Part shown: positions 36,723 to 44,818 of the stretch, piece after piece
Layout: each line of letters starts with the position of its first letter
Numbering within the stretch: the stretch's first letter is position 1
From: Thermoplasmata archaeon
Lineage (GTDB): Archaea; Thermoplasmatota; Thermoplasmata; Thermoplasmatales; Thermoplasmataceae
Direction: 5' to 3'
Assembly (NCBI GenBank): GCA_021806235.1
Contig: JAJZXU010000002.1
Coordinates: forward strand, 31,325 to 95,324
DNA length: 64,000 nt
The notes under the pieces: generated by a model
What the model saw: the letters and a program-made list of their open reading frames with translations, nothing else
The model's database searches: none
Told to the model about the DNA's origin: nothing
Position numbers and translations under genes: made by a program

Positions 36723-37123
36723 TGTTAACCATGTTAACATTCATCTTTGGAAGTTATCATCTTTTATGAAGAGCTTAAACTTCGTTGCCTTAACCCTAAG
36801 GCATCTACCCCGTCCCCTTCCGGTTCGGAGATTGCTTTATTATATAAAATCACGTTTTTGTCGATTTCAAAGCATGACCTGTTTTGCCTGCGTTTTACCC
36901 CGGGTCGGGAACCCTATACGCATCGAGCCCTTCTTGCAGAAGAGACTTCATTCCTGTTCATTATTTTCCAGCACCCCTGTCCTCTGGACTTATGCAGTTA
37001 TGCTGGAAAACTCGCATTTCTTCATTACGTTGTATTATAAAAATATTTAGATGAAACGTTAAATGGTGAAGAGTGTTATAAGTAGTTAACATATTTAATA
37101 GAAATTTAAACTATATGTCAACA
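36723..37123. mobile_element. 401-bp TA-flanked insertion with short inverted ends
   Basis: The inserted DNA starts TGTTAAC and ends GTCAACA (imperfect inverted ends) and is flanked by a TA on each side (36721-36722, 37124-37125), the target duplication of IS630/Tc1-mariner-type elements. No transposase is encoded. Much of the interior (36780-37010) is far richer in GC than the surrounding genome and full of hairpins (see the ncRNA entry). A short plus-strand frame across it is probably accidental. Confidence 0.65.
36740..37017 (-). ncRNA. Candidate structured RNA carried by the bluB insertion
   Basis: On the minus strand a TATA box TTTTTATAAT (37034-37043) is followed ~25 bases on by a GC-rich stretch with several exact hairpins. 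These are a 10-bp stem (37002-37011 with 36965-36974) enclosing a GTCC-AGA-GGAC hairpin, a CTTCT-GCA-AGAAG hairpin (36930-36942), a two-part stem GCGT/ACGC around GGGT/ACCC (36890-36921) and GCCTTA/TAAGGC (36787-36802). High GC in an AT-rich thermophile genome is typical of structural RNA. It does not match SRP, RNase P or tRNA. Ends are approximate; expression is inferred. Confidence 0.5.
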
Positions 37124-37485
37124 TAGCTGTTACATGCGATTTTAATCGCAAAGGTTCGGATATACTTGGTAGAACATTTATAAGGGAAACATCGGAATAC
37201 AGCACAGTTTTAGCAGTAGAAAATATGTGGCTGGCAGCAAGGGCTGAAAATATCGGAATGGGCTGGATCAGTTTCTTTAACCCCGAGGATATTGAGAAAA
37301 TATTACATATACCGGAAAATATAAAATTAATAGCCTATTTAACCCTGGGCAAATTAAAGGAATACCATGATAAGCCTGAACTGGAGGAAAAACAGTGGGA
37401 AAAACGCCACAGTTTATCCGAGTATATATTTATGAATAAATGGGATAATAAACCAGATAATGATTTTGTAAACGTTATAAGGAAT

Positions 37486-37908
37486 TCAAAGATTTAATTT
37501 TTTAATGTAATCGTTTAATATTCTATATGTTAAACCAAATATTATATAGTTTTTATATAAATAAGATAGGTCATCGCATTTTAATTCATCAAACCTTACC
37601 CAGAAATACTCTGATATCTCATTATCTATAACAACATCATCATTTAATGTAAGGGCTTCAAATGCCGCCACCTTTAATTTATTATTTAATGTATAATAAA
37701 CACCCAGGAATTTATTAATTTTTATTTTCAAATTTACCTCCTCAAAGGTTTCCCTTATTGCAGTTTCCTCACAGGTTTCATTTTCCTCCTTATGGCCACC
37801 AGGTAAAGCCATCTGGCCTGACCATGGGTCATTTTCCCTATCTGATCTTTTTATCAGTAAAAATTTATCATTGTTTAAAATTAACGAAACGGAAGCTTTA
37901 CAGTCCAT
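37486..37908 (-). CDS. Nudix hydrolase, CoA-pyrophosphatase-like
   Basis: 140 residues. The Nudix box is G38-x5-E...R52-E-T-F-E-E, with the preceding R-S-D-R-E-N-D-P-W-S-G-Q-M-A-L-P-G-G segment that marks NUDT7/8-type CoA or NADH pyrophosphatases. Metal glutamates are present. It overlaps the 3' end of bluB by 12 bases (convergent). Confidence 0.83.
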   Translation of the reverse strand: MDCKASVSLILNNDKFLLIKRSDRENDPWSGQMALPGGHKEENETCEETAIRETFEEVNLKIKINKFLGVYYTLNNKLKVAAFEALTLNDDVVIDNEISEYFWVRFDELKCDDLSYLYKNYIIFGLTYRILNDYIKKLNL

Positions 37909-37952
37909 ACTGCTAATAATAATTATGTTATATATAAAAATATTTAATGAAA

Positions 37953-38247
37953 GGAAATGCCCGGAGTAAGCCTCCTTCTGTTAGCCTTTCGGTTGGCAAC
38001 ATTCGACTATGCGTCTTACCTGAATCTCACGGTCGGCTCATAGATTCCTTTTAGACTTGCACCCTGCAGGGAGAGTTCCCATCCGTACTCCATAAAACGT
38101 CATCTTTCCGAATCATCCTTTATATGGAACAGTTTATTTCTTATCCCTTTACCATACCTCTCGGTATTCCGGCTTTCACCGGATGCAGTTGACCGTGGAG
38201 GGGGGACTTTCCTCACCTTTCGGCGTGAGTTGCCCTCGGGCTTTTCC
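37953..38247 (-). ncRNA. rnpB: RNase P RNA, archaeal type A
   Basis: Minus strand. The universally conserved GAGGAAAGTCC of CR-I is at 38204-38214, and the CR-V segment ACAGAAGGAGGCTTAC is at 37966-37981. P1 is formed by GGAAAAGCCCG (5' end, about 38247-38237) and CGGGCATTTCC (3' end, 37963-37953) with a single mismatch. The length of ~295 bases fits archaeal RNase P RNAs. It is the RNA catalyst that matures tRNA 5' ends, and is GC-richer than its surroundings as expected. Confidence 0.93.
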
Positions 38248-38742
38248 ATCTAATAATTACAATGTTAAATTTAACTTTAACTTTATAGCATATAAAAAAT
38301 TGATAATATGTGTTATAGATTATTGTCTATTACAGTTATAATCATAATACTTTTTTGTTGCATGCCACAGAAATACAATAATTTTGATGTTGTTTTAACT
38401 TAATTATTACAATCATAAATGGGAATCATAGAATTTAGCTTAAAATATACCCATAACCCTTATATATTTATATATAAACTCTTAAATAATAAAAAGATTA
38501 AAAGGTATAGCCTGTATAACCCCGTAGCAGTGTTTAAGAAAAAATAGTTTAATAACGGAGTTTTCAGGTAATAGTATAAATCATGCACAGATAACTTGGA
38601 GTAAAGGAAAAAAGGTGATGAAAAGTATCCGTTAAAATATGTCAAAAAGTGTATAAATTTAAGTTGAATAGATAGGTGGCAATTATAATGAAATCCATAT
38701 CAATAAAATGAGCTATTCCAGAACAAAGAACATAAATATTAA
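38248..38742. other. Gap without a supported gene
   Basis: AT-rich. It must contain the rnpB promoter immediately upstream of 38247 (TTAACATTGTAATTATTAGATGGAAA on the minus strand, TATA-like but weak). A minus-strand frame of 61 codons (38645-38460) is hydrophobic/aromatic but has no recognisable feature and is not called. Nothing else seen. Confidence 0.4.
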
Positions 38743-38766
38743 ATGCATGTTTGCATATATACATAT

Positions 38767-39003
38767 ATGGTTAAAGTTATATCAATACAGGATGATGTTT
38801 ACGAGGAGCTGTCAAAACGCAAGGATAACAAGTCCTTTTCTATGGTTATAAGGGGTCTTCTGAAGGAATCCAGTAAAAAACTTACAATAGGTGACCTTAT
38901 GAAATATGAATCTATCCTTTCTGATAAAGAGGCCAGTAAAATGAAGAAAGATATACTTGAAGCTAGGGGGCGCTCCAAAACAAGAGACATAAAGGAGTTG
39001 TAG
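38767..39003 (+). CDS. vapB: VapB-family antitoxin
   Basis: 78 residues from ATG 38767; an earlier ATG at 38743 would add eight residues, but the family starts M-V-K-V-I-S-I-Q-D-D-V-Y. The N-terminal ribbon-helix-helix-like DNA-binding part has L-S-K-R-K-D-N-K-S-F-S, and the C-terminal tail with acidic and basic residues would wrap the toxin. A TATA-like CATATATACATATATG lies directly upstream. It is followed after 3 bases by vapC, the typical pair. Confidence 0.85.
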   Translation: MVKVISIQDDVYEELSKRKDNKSFSMVIRGLLKESSKKLTIGDLMKYESILSDKEASKMKKDILEARGRSKTRDIKEL

Positions 39004-39006
39004 GAT

Positions 39007-39411
39007 TTGGTCATAATACTAGACACAAACATACTGATTGACCTGGCTCATCACCAGAAAGATGTAGTTGGGGCTCTGAATGATGTTTTGAACGAGAATC
39101 CTGCTATTACCGTTATAAATAAATATGAGTTTCTTCGTGGGGTTTTAATATCCAACGGTATCAAAGAGAAAAAGGAAAAGCAAATATCATTTCTGAACCA
39201 GTTCGAGGTATATGATTTCACTTCAAACACTGTGCAACACTGTACGGAAGTATATTCCAGACTAAGGGAAAATGGAAGATTAATAAATGAACTTGATATT
39301 CTCATTTTAGGAATATGTGTCGAAAACAGAGTCAGTTTAATAACTAATGATCATGACTTCGATGAGATGGGTCAGATTACTGGAATTGATATAAAGGTGC
39401 TTAACTACTAA
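39007..39411 (+). CDS. vapC: VapC PIN-domain ribonuclease toxin
   Basis: 134 residues from TTG. PIN acidic residues are present: Asp in I-L-D-T-N-I-L-I-D-L, Glu in K-Y-E-F-L-R-G, Asp in N-E-L-D-I-L-I-L and Asp in T-N-D-H-D-F. It cleaves RNA (commonly initiator tRNA or rRNA) unless bound by VapB. All ligands are intact, so the pair is probably functional, unlike the AbiE remnant at 1-5 kb. Confidence 0.88.
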   Translation: MVIILDTNILIDLAHHQKDVVGALNDVLNENPAITVINKYEFLRGVLISNGIKEKKEKQISFLNQFEVYDFTSNTVQHCTEVYSRLRENGRLINELDILILGICVENRVSLITNDHDFDEMGQITGIDIKVLNY

Positions 39412-39695
39412 GATTTAGCCTTGAGATTATTAACCATAGGACTAAAATTAAGTTCAGGACATTAAGAATAATAACTTACATAGAAATAGCAGTAAGCATA
39501 TATACATTTGGCATTTTAGGCATAGCTTTTACTATCATACTTGTGCTTCCACCTTACATAATGTGGGAATATAGCCATTATAAAGCCAAAAAGTCAAAGA
39601 GAGCAAAGTGTTCAAACACCAATTAACTTTAAGCATTTATAAATTTAATCTAACTATTTAAAACATAAAAAATTATTTTTAATGTTGAATTAGAA
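39412..39695 (+). other. Gap with a possible small membrane-protein remnant
   Basis: A plus-strand frame without a normal start codon runs to TAA at about 39625. It has one clear membrane span (I-Y-T-F-G-I-L-G-I-A-F-T-I-I-L-V-L) followed by a positive tail (K-A-K-K-S-K-R-A-K). It could be a decayed or non-ATG small membrane protein. I see no partner or motif. Confidence 0.35.
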
Positions 39696-41009
39696 TTAAT
39701 TTACCCATACGGTCTTAATATTGGTAAACTCCAGTAACCCGTATCTTGATAATTCCCTGCCTATTCCGCTTTTCTTTGTTCCACCGAATGGCAATCTCGG
39801 ATCTGAGGCGGTGATTTTATTTATTGAAACTGTTCCTGTATTTATATATTTAGCCATTTTTTCAGCATTAACGTCATTGCCCCATATCGAGCATCCCAGG
39901 CCGTATTCGGTATCATTCGCCATCTTTATTGCCTCATCTATGGTTTTAAAGCTCCTTAACATTGCTACCGGCCCGAAGACCTCTTCAGCATACTCCCTAT
40001 TAAGTTTCACTATCATGGGCCTTATAACATTGCCCCTGTTTTCACCGGTTGTTGTAATTTCACCATAATTTTTCAGGTCATTTATCTGGTTTAATATTAT
40101 ATCCGCCTGTGATTTTGATGATAATGGCCCCACATAGGTATTTTCATCCAGCTGATCTCCAACCTTTACCTTCTGAAATTCCTCTAACATTCTTTTATAG
40201 AATTCATCGTATATTTCATCCTTAACAATGAATCTTTTTGAGGCTATGCAGCTCTGGCCGTTGTTCTGTAGTCTTGCATAAACGCTGTTTTTAACTGCAT
40301 TTTCAATGTTTGAGGAATCAAGCACAATAAATGGGTCTGAACCACCCAGCTCCATTACAAACTTTTTAATATTTCTTGCCGCCTCGGCAGCTATTATAGA
40401 ACCTGCCTCGGTTGATCCTGTAAAGGAAACTCCATCAGAATATTTTATGGCATCATCTATTATTTTGCCGGTGGTTATTACAGATCTAAACACATTTAAA
40501 TTAAACAGTTCCTGTATTTTCAGGGATGTTCCACTGACTATAGAAGCGTGTTTCAGCATTACAGCATTGCCTACAAGCATTGCGGGTATGGCTGCCCTGA
40601 CAACCTGCCATAGTGGAAAATTCCAGGGCATAATTATTATAATTACACCCAGTGGATCAAATCTTATGTATGATTTCTTTGCCTCAGTTTTGACATACTC
40701 ATTCTGTAAAAAGTTTTTACCATTTTCCATATAATAATCAAATAGCCATAAGGTCTTTTTAACCTCTGCAATGCTCTGTGTCAGTGGTTTCCCCATTTCT
40801 GACGACATTAATTTAGCCAGTTCATTCAGATTTTTTTCGAAGTTGTTTCTGGCTTCCCTTAATTTATCGATTCTATAGTCTATATTCTCCTTCCAGTTTT
40901 CCTGCTCCTTTCTGAGTTCAATAATTATATTTTTAACCCCCTCCAGTTCAGTAACATCATATTTGCCAAGTTCCTGTTCTGTATAGGGATTATATGTTGT
41001 AATTTTCAT
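39696..41009 (-). CDS. Aldehyde dehydrogenase family, semialdehyde-dehydrogenase-like
   Basis: 437 residues. NAD(P)-binding W-N-F-P-L-W near 125, K-H-A-S near 150, catalytic Glu in M-E-L-G-G-S, catalytic Cys in N-G-Q-S-C-I, and E-V-F-G-P-V near 360. Slightly shorter than the usual 460-490 because of a short N-terminus, like YneI/Sad-type semialdehyde dehydrogenases. It lies 44 bases after the TPP-enzyme gene, so an aldehyde made by decarboxylation could be its substrate (inference). Confidence 0.87.
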   Translation of the reverse strand: MKITTYNPYTEQELGKYDVTELEGVKNIIIELRKEQENWKENIDYRIDKLREARNNFEKNLNELAKLMSSEMGKPLTQSIAEVKKTLWLFDYYMENGKNFLQNEYVKTEAKKSYIRFDPLGVIIIIMPWNFPLWQVVRAAIPAMLVGNAVMLKHASIVSGTSLKIQELFNLNVFRSVITTGKIIDDAIKYSDGVSFTGSTEAGSIIAAEAARNIKKFVMELGGSDPFIVLDSSNIENAVKNSVYARLQNNGQSCIASKRFIVKDEIYDEFYKRMLEEFQKVKVGDQLDENTYVGPLSSKSQADIILNQINDLKNYGEITTTGENRGNVIRPMIVKLNREYAEEVFGPVAMLRSFKTIDEAIKMANDTEYGLGCSIWGNDVNAEKMAKYINTGTVSINKITASDPRLPFGGTKKSGIGRELSRYGLLEFTNIKTVWVN

Positions 41010-41053
41010 ACCTTAACCATTATTTTAAAATATTTAAGATTATTTATGTTGAA

Positions 41054-42787
41054 TTATGGGTTATATTTATTCAGCATAATATCTATTACAGAAGGCTCTC
41101 CCATCTCTGCATTTTTAATGGCATCCTTTATTGAATTATCAAATTCATCTATGGTTCTTACTGTGTGTGATTTTATGCTGAATGCAGATGCTATGGTGGC
41201 ATAACTTATTCTTGGTTCATCCAGGTCTATAAATTGATGATCATGCTTATTTGAAACGACATTCTCTACAGTATTTTCAAAATATGGCCATTCAACAGCC
41301 CAGGAACCGTTATTTAGTATTACATATATTACACCCAAATGATAATGCTTTACAGACCATAATGTTGACGAAAAATTGCCGAATACCGCATCACCATCGC
41401 CTGTAATGCACACAACAGGTTTATAGTTTTTAATTCCATTTAAATAATTGTCCTCATTTAATGCCAGAAATACACCATAGGCCATTCCAACAGGTGAACC
41501 TAAATGTCCACTGGGATTACTGAAATACGTAGACGGTTCATTTAAATTAACCTGCATGTTTATTTTGGAATTGAATGTTATGCTACCGTTTACCAGTGCC
41601 ATACCCCTTTTCCAGTACTTATTCATAATATATCCTATTGTGCTGGCCGTTAATTTCTCATTTTTAAGGTCATCAAGTGCACTTTCCTCAATTTCCTCCA
41701 TTAACCTATTATGCCTTTCCTCTATTCTTTTCTTTCTTTCATCAATAAATTTTTTATCCATATTATTCAGTTTCATTCTTTTCATGATAGCTTCCAGTGT
41801 TGGCCCCAGATCGCATATGATATCCATGGAATTAAATAAATTGGAAGAACCGTAATCACCACCACTGTAAATATCGCGGCGCCTTACAAAATCAGTTGAG
41901 AAATCAATTATATCCACATTTTCGTTAATTCTGTTACCGGGCAAAATTCCGAATTCAAACAGTAAAACCAGGTCATCGTTGTTGAAATCAGGTGGTTTCA
42001 TCCTTGATGTAAAACCCAGATGCATTTTATCTCCCAGCGGGTAACTCATAAAATATCTGCGCTCCCTTACCTTTATTCCAAGCATATTTGCAAATTTTAC
42101 CATGGTATCAACATATTCAGGGTTCCTGCCAGCATGTGATATTAATATTTCCGGGTGTTCCGAGGATAAAATTCTATCCGTAATTCTCTGTACGGTATCA
42201 TCGTCCGGAATCCTTTTATTATAATAGAAATTCTTTGTTCTGATCTTTGTCCCATTATACCTTCTCTGCATTAAATCGTGCCTTAAAGTTATAAATGATA
42301 TGCCTTTAGGCTCTAACTGTGTGATAAAAATTGCCTTTGATAAATCCTCCTCAAGCATTTTTTCTGATTGCGAGTTGTTTGACCATTTTACCCATGGTTC
42401 TACAATCTGCAGATGTTTTGAAGAATAATGGCTTGTCGGGTCCTTCAGTAAGTGTGTCCCTGCAATATCCCTTGAGGAAAATACCAGTAAGGGTGCCATA
42501 TTGATATATGATGAATATAATGCACCTATTGAATTCTGGGTACCAACTATTCTATCTATAAGTGCTATTCCCGTTTTATTTTTTGCAAGTGAATAACCCT
42601 CAGCCGAACTTACTGCGGTGAATTCATGCAGTGCCTGAATCCATTTTATATCATTTCTCTTTGAAATTGCATCCTGTATTTCTGCTTCACCTGCCCCTGT
42701 TGTTCCAAAAATAAAATTATTGCCGTATAACTTTAATGAATGTAACACTAGCTGTGCCAGTGTCTTAATATCTTCAGATTTTTCCAT
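41054..42787 (-). CDS. Thiamine-pyrophosphate enzyme (acetolactate synthase/2-oxoacid decarboxylase superfamily)
   Basis: 577 residues with the three-domain TPP fold. The cofactor-activating Glu is in A-L-H-E-F-T-A near 53, the Y-S-S-K segment is near 121, and the C-terminal TPP motif is G-D-G-D-A-V-F-G-N ... N-N-G-S-W (starting near 465). The middle domain is divergent, and no FAD-specific sequences are evident. The family includes acetolactate synthase, benzoylformate and indolepyruvate decarboxylases. Because it is cotranscribed with an aldehyde dehydrogenase, a 2-oxoacid decarboxylase role is favoured. Confidence 0.8.
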   Translation of the reverse strand: MEKSEDIKTLAQLVLHSLKLYGNNFIFGTTGAGEAEIQDAISKRNDIKWIQALHEFTAVSSAEGYSLAKNKTGIALIDRIVGTQNSIGALYSSYINMAPLLVFSSRDIAGTHLLKDPTSHYSSKHLQIVEPWVKWSNNSQSEKMLEEDLSKAIFITQLEPKGISFITLRHDLMQRRYNGTKIRTKNFYYNKRIPDDDTVQRITDRILSSEHPEILISHAGRNPEYVDTMVKFANMLGIKVRERRYFMSYPLGDKMHLGFTSRMKPPDFNNDDLVLLFEFGILPGNRINENVDIIDFSTDFVRRRDIYSGGDYGSSNLFNSMDIICDLGPTLEAIMKRMKLNNMDKKFIDERKKRIEERHNRLMEEIEESALDDLKNEKLTASTIGYIMNKYWKRGMALVNGSITFNSKINMQVNLNEPSTYFSNPSGHLGSPVGMAYGVFLALNEDNYLNGIKNYKPVVCITGDGDAVFGNFSSTLWSVKHYHLGVIYVILNNGSWAVEWPYFENTVENVVSNKHDHQFIDLDEPRISYATIASAFSIKSHTVRTIDEFDNSIKDAIKNAEMGEPSVIDIMLNKYNP

Positions 42788-42944
42788 AACCTCTTAATCG
42801 CTAGAGTAAATTTAAATGTTTGTTATGTTAATTTAATCGGAATTCCATTAAATGTTAATATAACAATTCAAAAAATTCATTAATCTAACCTTTGATGTTC
42901 AAAAAAATTGTAAAAAAATTAAATTTTAAATAAAAAAATTATTT

Positions 42945-43640
42945 TTATGGGTCTGATTCAACATTTAAGTCTATTTCAAGGCTAAGATCTGAACCCTGGT
43001 AGTGGTTTACGTCATGTCCATTGCTGTTTCCAAGCCCTATCATTATTATCATTGTTGCGCTTCCCTCTGGGCTAAGTGATGTTCCAAATCCTGAAACTTC
43101 GTTTACGCTGTATAACCATCCTGTTGAGCTCTGTAAGTCGGACGCAAAGGCACTGGATGAAACATTTGTTACTGCTATTGACTTCCCGCTGGGATTGTAT
43201 ACCGGATTAGATGAGCTGTGTGCTGCCATTGATACATATGGTGCGGTTACAATAAATCCTACAGTTCCGTTATTTGTTATAACATCAGTGAGCTGTATGA
43301 ATTCACCGGGTGCAAAGTTTGTTACGTTTATCACATACTCTCTTCCACTGGTTGCTGTTGTGTAGTACTGTGCTCCAAAACCAAGGTTGTACATTCCACT
43401 GGCGTGGAAATGTTCCATTCCTGTTCCTATTTCGTATATATTCCCATTTGGACCCTGCATTGTTAAAGGCGTATTATTAGCATTTGTTGCTGTTAGGGTC
43501 GCCTGGTTTTCCCAGGTCAGATGACCTGCTGTGTTATTAATAGTTACACTCGAACTACCTGAAAACGCTGAGAAAGCAAATGCCCCTCCCAGTGAAACAA
43601 GTAAGGGAACTACCAATAATACTGCTAGCTTCTTATTCAT
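42945..43640 (-). CDS. TasA/camelysin-like secreted protein with SipW-type signal peptide
   Basis: 231 residues. A basic start (M-N-K-K), a hydrophobic stretch and small residues (G-G-A-F-A-F-S-A-F-S) form a signal peptide of the SipW-dependent type. The mature part is beta-rich, Gly/Ser/Asn-rich, with V-I-N-V-T-N-F-A-P-G-E ... V-I-T-N-N-G-T-V-G (a donor-strand-like region in TasA/CalY and AbpA bundling-pilus proteins) near 100-125, ending acidic. GGTGAT lies 5 bases before the ATG. It is divergent from DUF5305 and a SipW-like peptidase. A fibre or matrix role is inference. Confidence 0.65.
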   Translation of the reverse strand: MNKKLAVLLVVPLLVSLGGAFAFSAFSGSSSVTINNTAGHLTWENQATLTATNANNTPLTMQGPNGNIYEIGTGMEHFHASGMYNLGFGAQYYTTATSGREYVINVTNFAPGEFIQLTDVITNNGTVGFIVTAPYVSMAAHSSSNPVYNPSGKSIAVTNVSSSAFASDLQSSTGWLYSVNEVSGFGTSLSPEGSATMIIMIGLGNSNGHDVNHYQGSDLSLEIDLNVESDP

Positions 43641-43852
43641 TTTTTATCACCAATTTTAAATCGGTAACCTATAATTAAGGTGTTAAGAAATAAAAATATG
43701 TTTTAAAGGTTTATAAAAATGTTTAATATAAAATTTAAAAATAAAAGTTAAGTATTTTTGATATGTATTAATTGTCCATATAAATATTACTTATAAAAAT
43801 TTCATATGAGTAATTAAAAAATCCTTAATATAAATAGAAAATAATCTTTTAT
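43641..43852. promoter_or_regulatory. Divergent promoter region between the secreted protein and the DUF5305-signal-peptidase operon
   Basis: 212 bases of very high A+T. A TATA-like TTAATATAAAT lies ~20-28 bases before the plus-strand ATG at 43853 (leaderless), and a minus-strand TATA-like TATTTTTATTTCTTA run serves the 43640 gene. The shared region makes coordinated control plausible. I see no clear operator repeat. Confidence 0.5.
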
Positions 43853-44818
43853 ATGGTTAGCATTAAAAAACCTCATAATAAAAAAATATGGCTTCTCATA
43901 CTTTTGGCAACAGTTGTAATATTAATATTTTCGTCTATTGTGGTGGCAGAACCAAGATACTACGAAAAAAATATGGAAAAACAGAATTTTAATTCATATG
44001 CTGATGTTTCTATTGTATCACATTTGAAAAATAATAGCCTTACCGGTAACGTAGTTAAAAATCCTGGCATAATATATACCAGAATCCTGAACAATATGAC
44101 TGTTAGATTATCCATGGATATAACAGCAGAGGATAAGCAACCCGTAACAGTAATATGTTCCATTACAGCAGTTTCCCCAGCACCATCATGGAGTAAAACA
44201 TTCGAATCCAATACCACGGAGTTATTACTTTCCGGTAGCTATGTGGTAAATTCTGGTGTTGTTCCATTGAATTTATCAAACATTTATAACAAATCAAACA
44301 GCATTGATAAACAGCTTGGATATACAGATCCTTCTACCCCTGTCATAAATATAAACATAACAATTGAAAATACAGAGTATAATCTATGCTCTTTCACAGG
44401 ATTAAGTATACACACTGGTAACGGGTATTATAAAATTTCGTATGAAACACCTGCATATATGTCAAATAATATAGAATATAAGGTTGTGTCCGGAAATAAA
44501 CCCATTATAAATTTTTCATTAACATACGGTTACATAATTGAACTTGCGGGCATAGCAGTAATTATAGCATCAATTTATATGCTGGTTGCTCCAGCAAAAA
44601 ATAATGTGCTGAAAAAATTAATTGAGGATAATAAGGACAGGATAGTAATAATTAAAGAACCGGTACCGGTCATGGCACATGATATACGCTCATTTGATGA
44701 ACTGTTAAAACTGTCAGATATATATCAGGAACCTATATTCTACATAGAGAATACAAGTATTTTCTTTATATATCACGGTGATAACAATTACATGTATGTT
44801 GAAGGTGATGACAACTGA
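43853..44818 (+). CDS. DUF5305-like membrane protein
   Basis: 321 residues. A signal anchor (12-32) is followed by E-P-R-Y-Y-E-K, an extracellular beta domain of ~190 residues with many N-x-S/T sequons, a second span (about 223-246) and a ~75-residue cytoplasmic tail with L-K-L-S-D-I. Topology, the P-x-Y-Y start of the ectodomain and the W-x-K-T-F segment agree with DUF5305, which in archaea sits beside SipW-type signal peptidases, as here. It may help present or assemble the secreted partner. Function unproven. Confidence 0.65.
   Translation: MVSIKKPHNKKIWLLILLATVVILIFSSIVVAEPRYYEKNMEKQNFNSYADVSIVSHLKNNSLTGNVVKNPGIIYTRILNNMTVRLSMDITAEDKQPVTVICSITAVSPAPSWSKTFESNTTELLLSGSYVVNSGVVPLNLSNIYNKSNSIDKQLGYTDPSTPVININITIENTEYNLCSFTGLSIHTGNGYYKISYETPAYMSNNIEYKVVSGNKPIINFSLTYGYIIELAGIAVIIASIYMLVAPAKNNVLKKLIEDNKDRIVIIKEPVPVMAHDIRSFDELLKLSDIYQEPIFYIENTSIFFIYHGDNNYMYVEGDDN
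44804..44817 (+). promoter_or_regulatory. Shine-Dalgarno and CTG start of the signal peptidase gene
   Basis: GGTGAT at 44804-44809 is followed after 5 bases by CTG at 44815-44817, whose last two bases overlap the TGA stop of the previous gene (CTGA, parallel to the usual ATGA). No ATG, GTG or TTG occurs in this frame between here and ATG 44923, although the frame encodes a plausible first membrane helix. Confidence 0.6.

Larger units (their letters stand above)
36429..37497 (+). pseudogene. bluB: BluB-like 5,6-dimethylbenzimidazole synthase/nitroreductase, interrupted by a 401-bp insertion
   Basis: The 5' part (36429-36722) encodes the BluB start: R-R-D-V-R-S-W near 11, A-P-S-V-G-L-L-E-P-W near 36 and E-G-I-L-E-S-G-Y. 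The 3' part (37126-37497) encodes A-V-T-C-D, S-T-V-L-A-V-E-N-M-W-L-A-A-R-A-E and G-M-G-W-I-S-F. Joining 36722 to 37126 gives ...G-Y-D-L-A-V-T-C-D..., the normal family sequence, and a 221-residue protein. BluB splits FMNH2 to make the lower ligand of cobalamin. Without removal of the insertion the protein ends one residue after the junction. Confidence 0.85.

Noticed and set aside
36740..37017. SRP 7S RNA in the bluB insertion
   Set aside because: A C-C-GGAA-GG hairpin looked similar to SRP helix 8, but the conserved AGG and AGCA flanks are missing, and an essential RNA is unlikely in a gene insertion.
36723..37123. Group I or group II intron in bluB
   Set aside because: The boundaries lack the GTGYG...AY ends of group II introns, and inverted ends with TA duplications fit a transposable element better. 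I cannot rule out RNA-level removal.
38460..38645. 61-codon minus-strand frame upstream of vapB
   Set aside because: Composition is what AT-rich noncoding DNA gives in this frame; no partner, motif or start signal.
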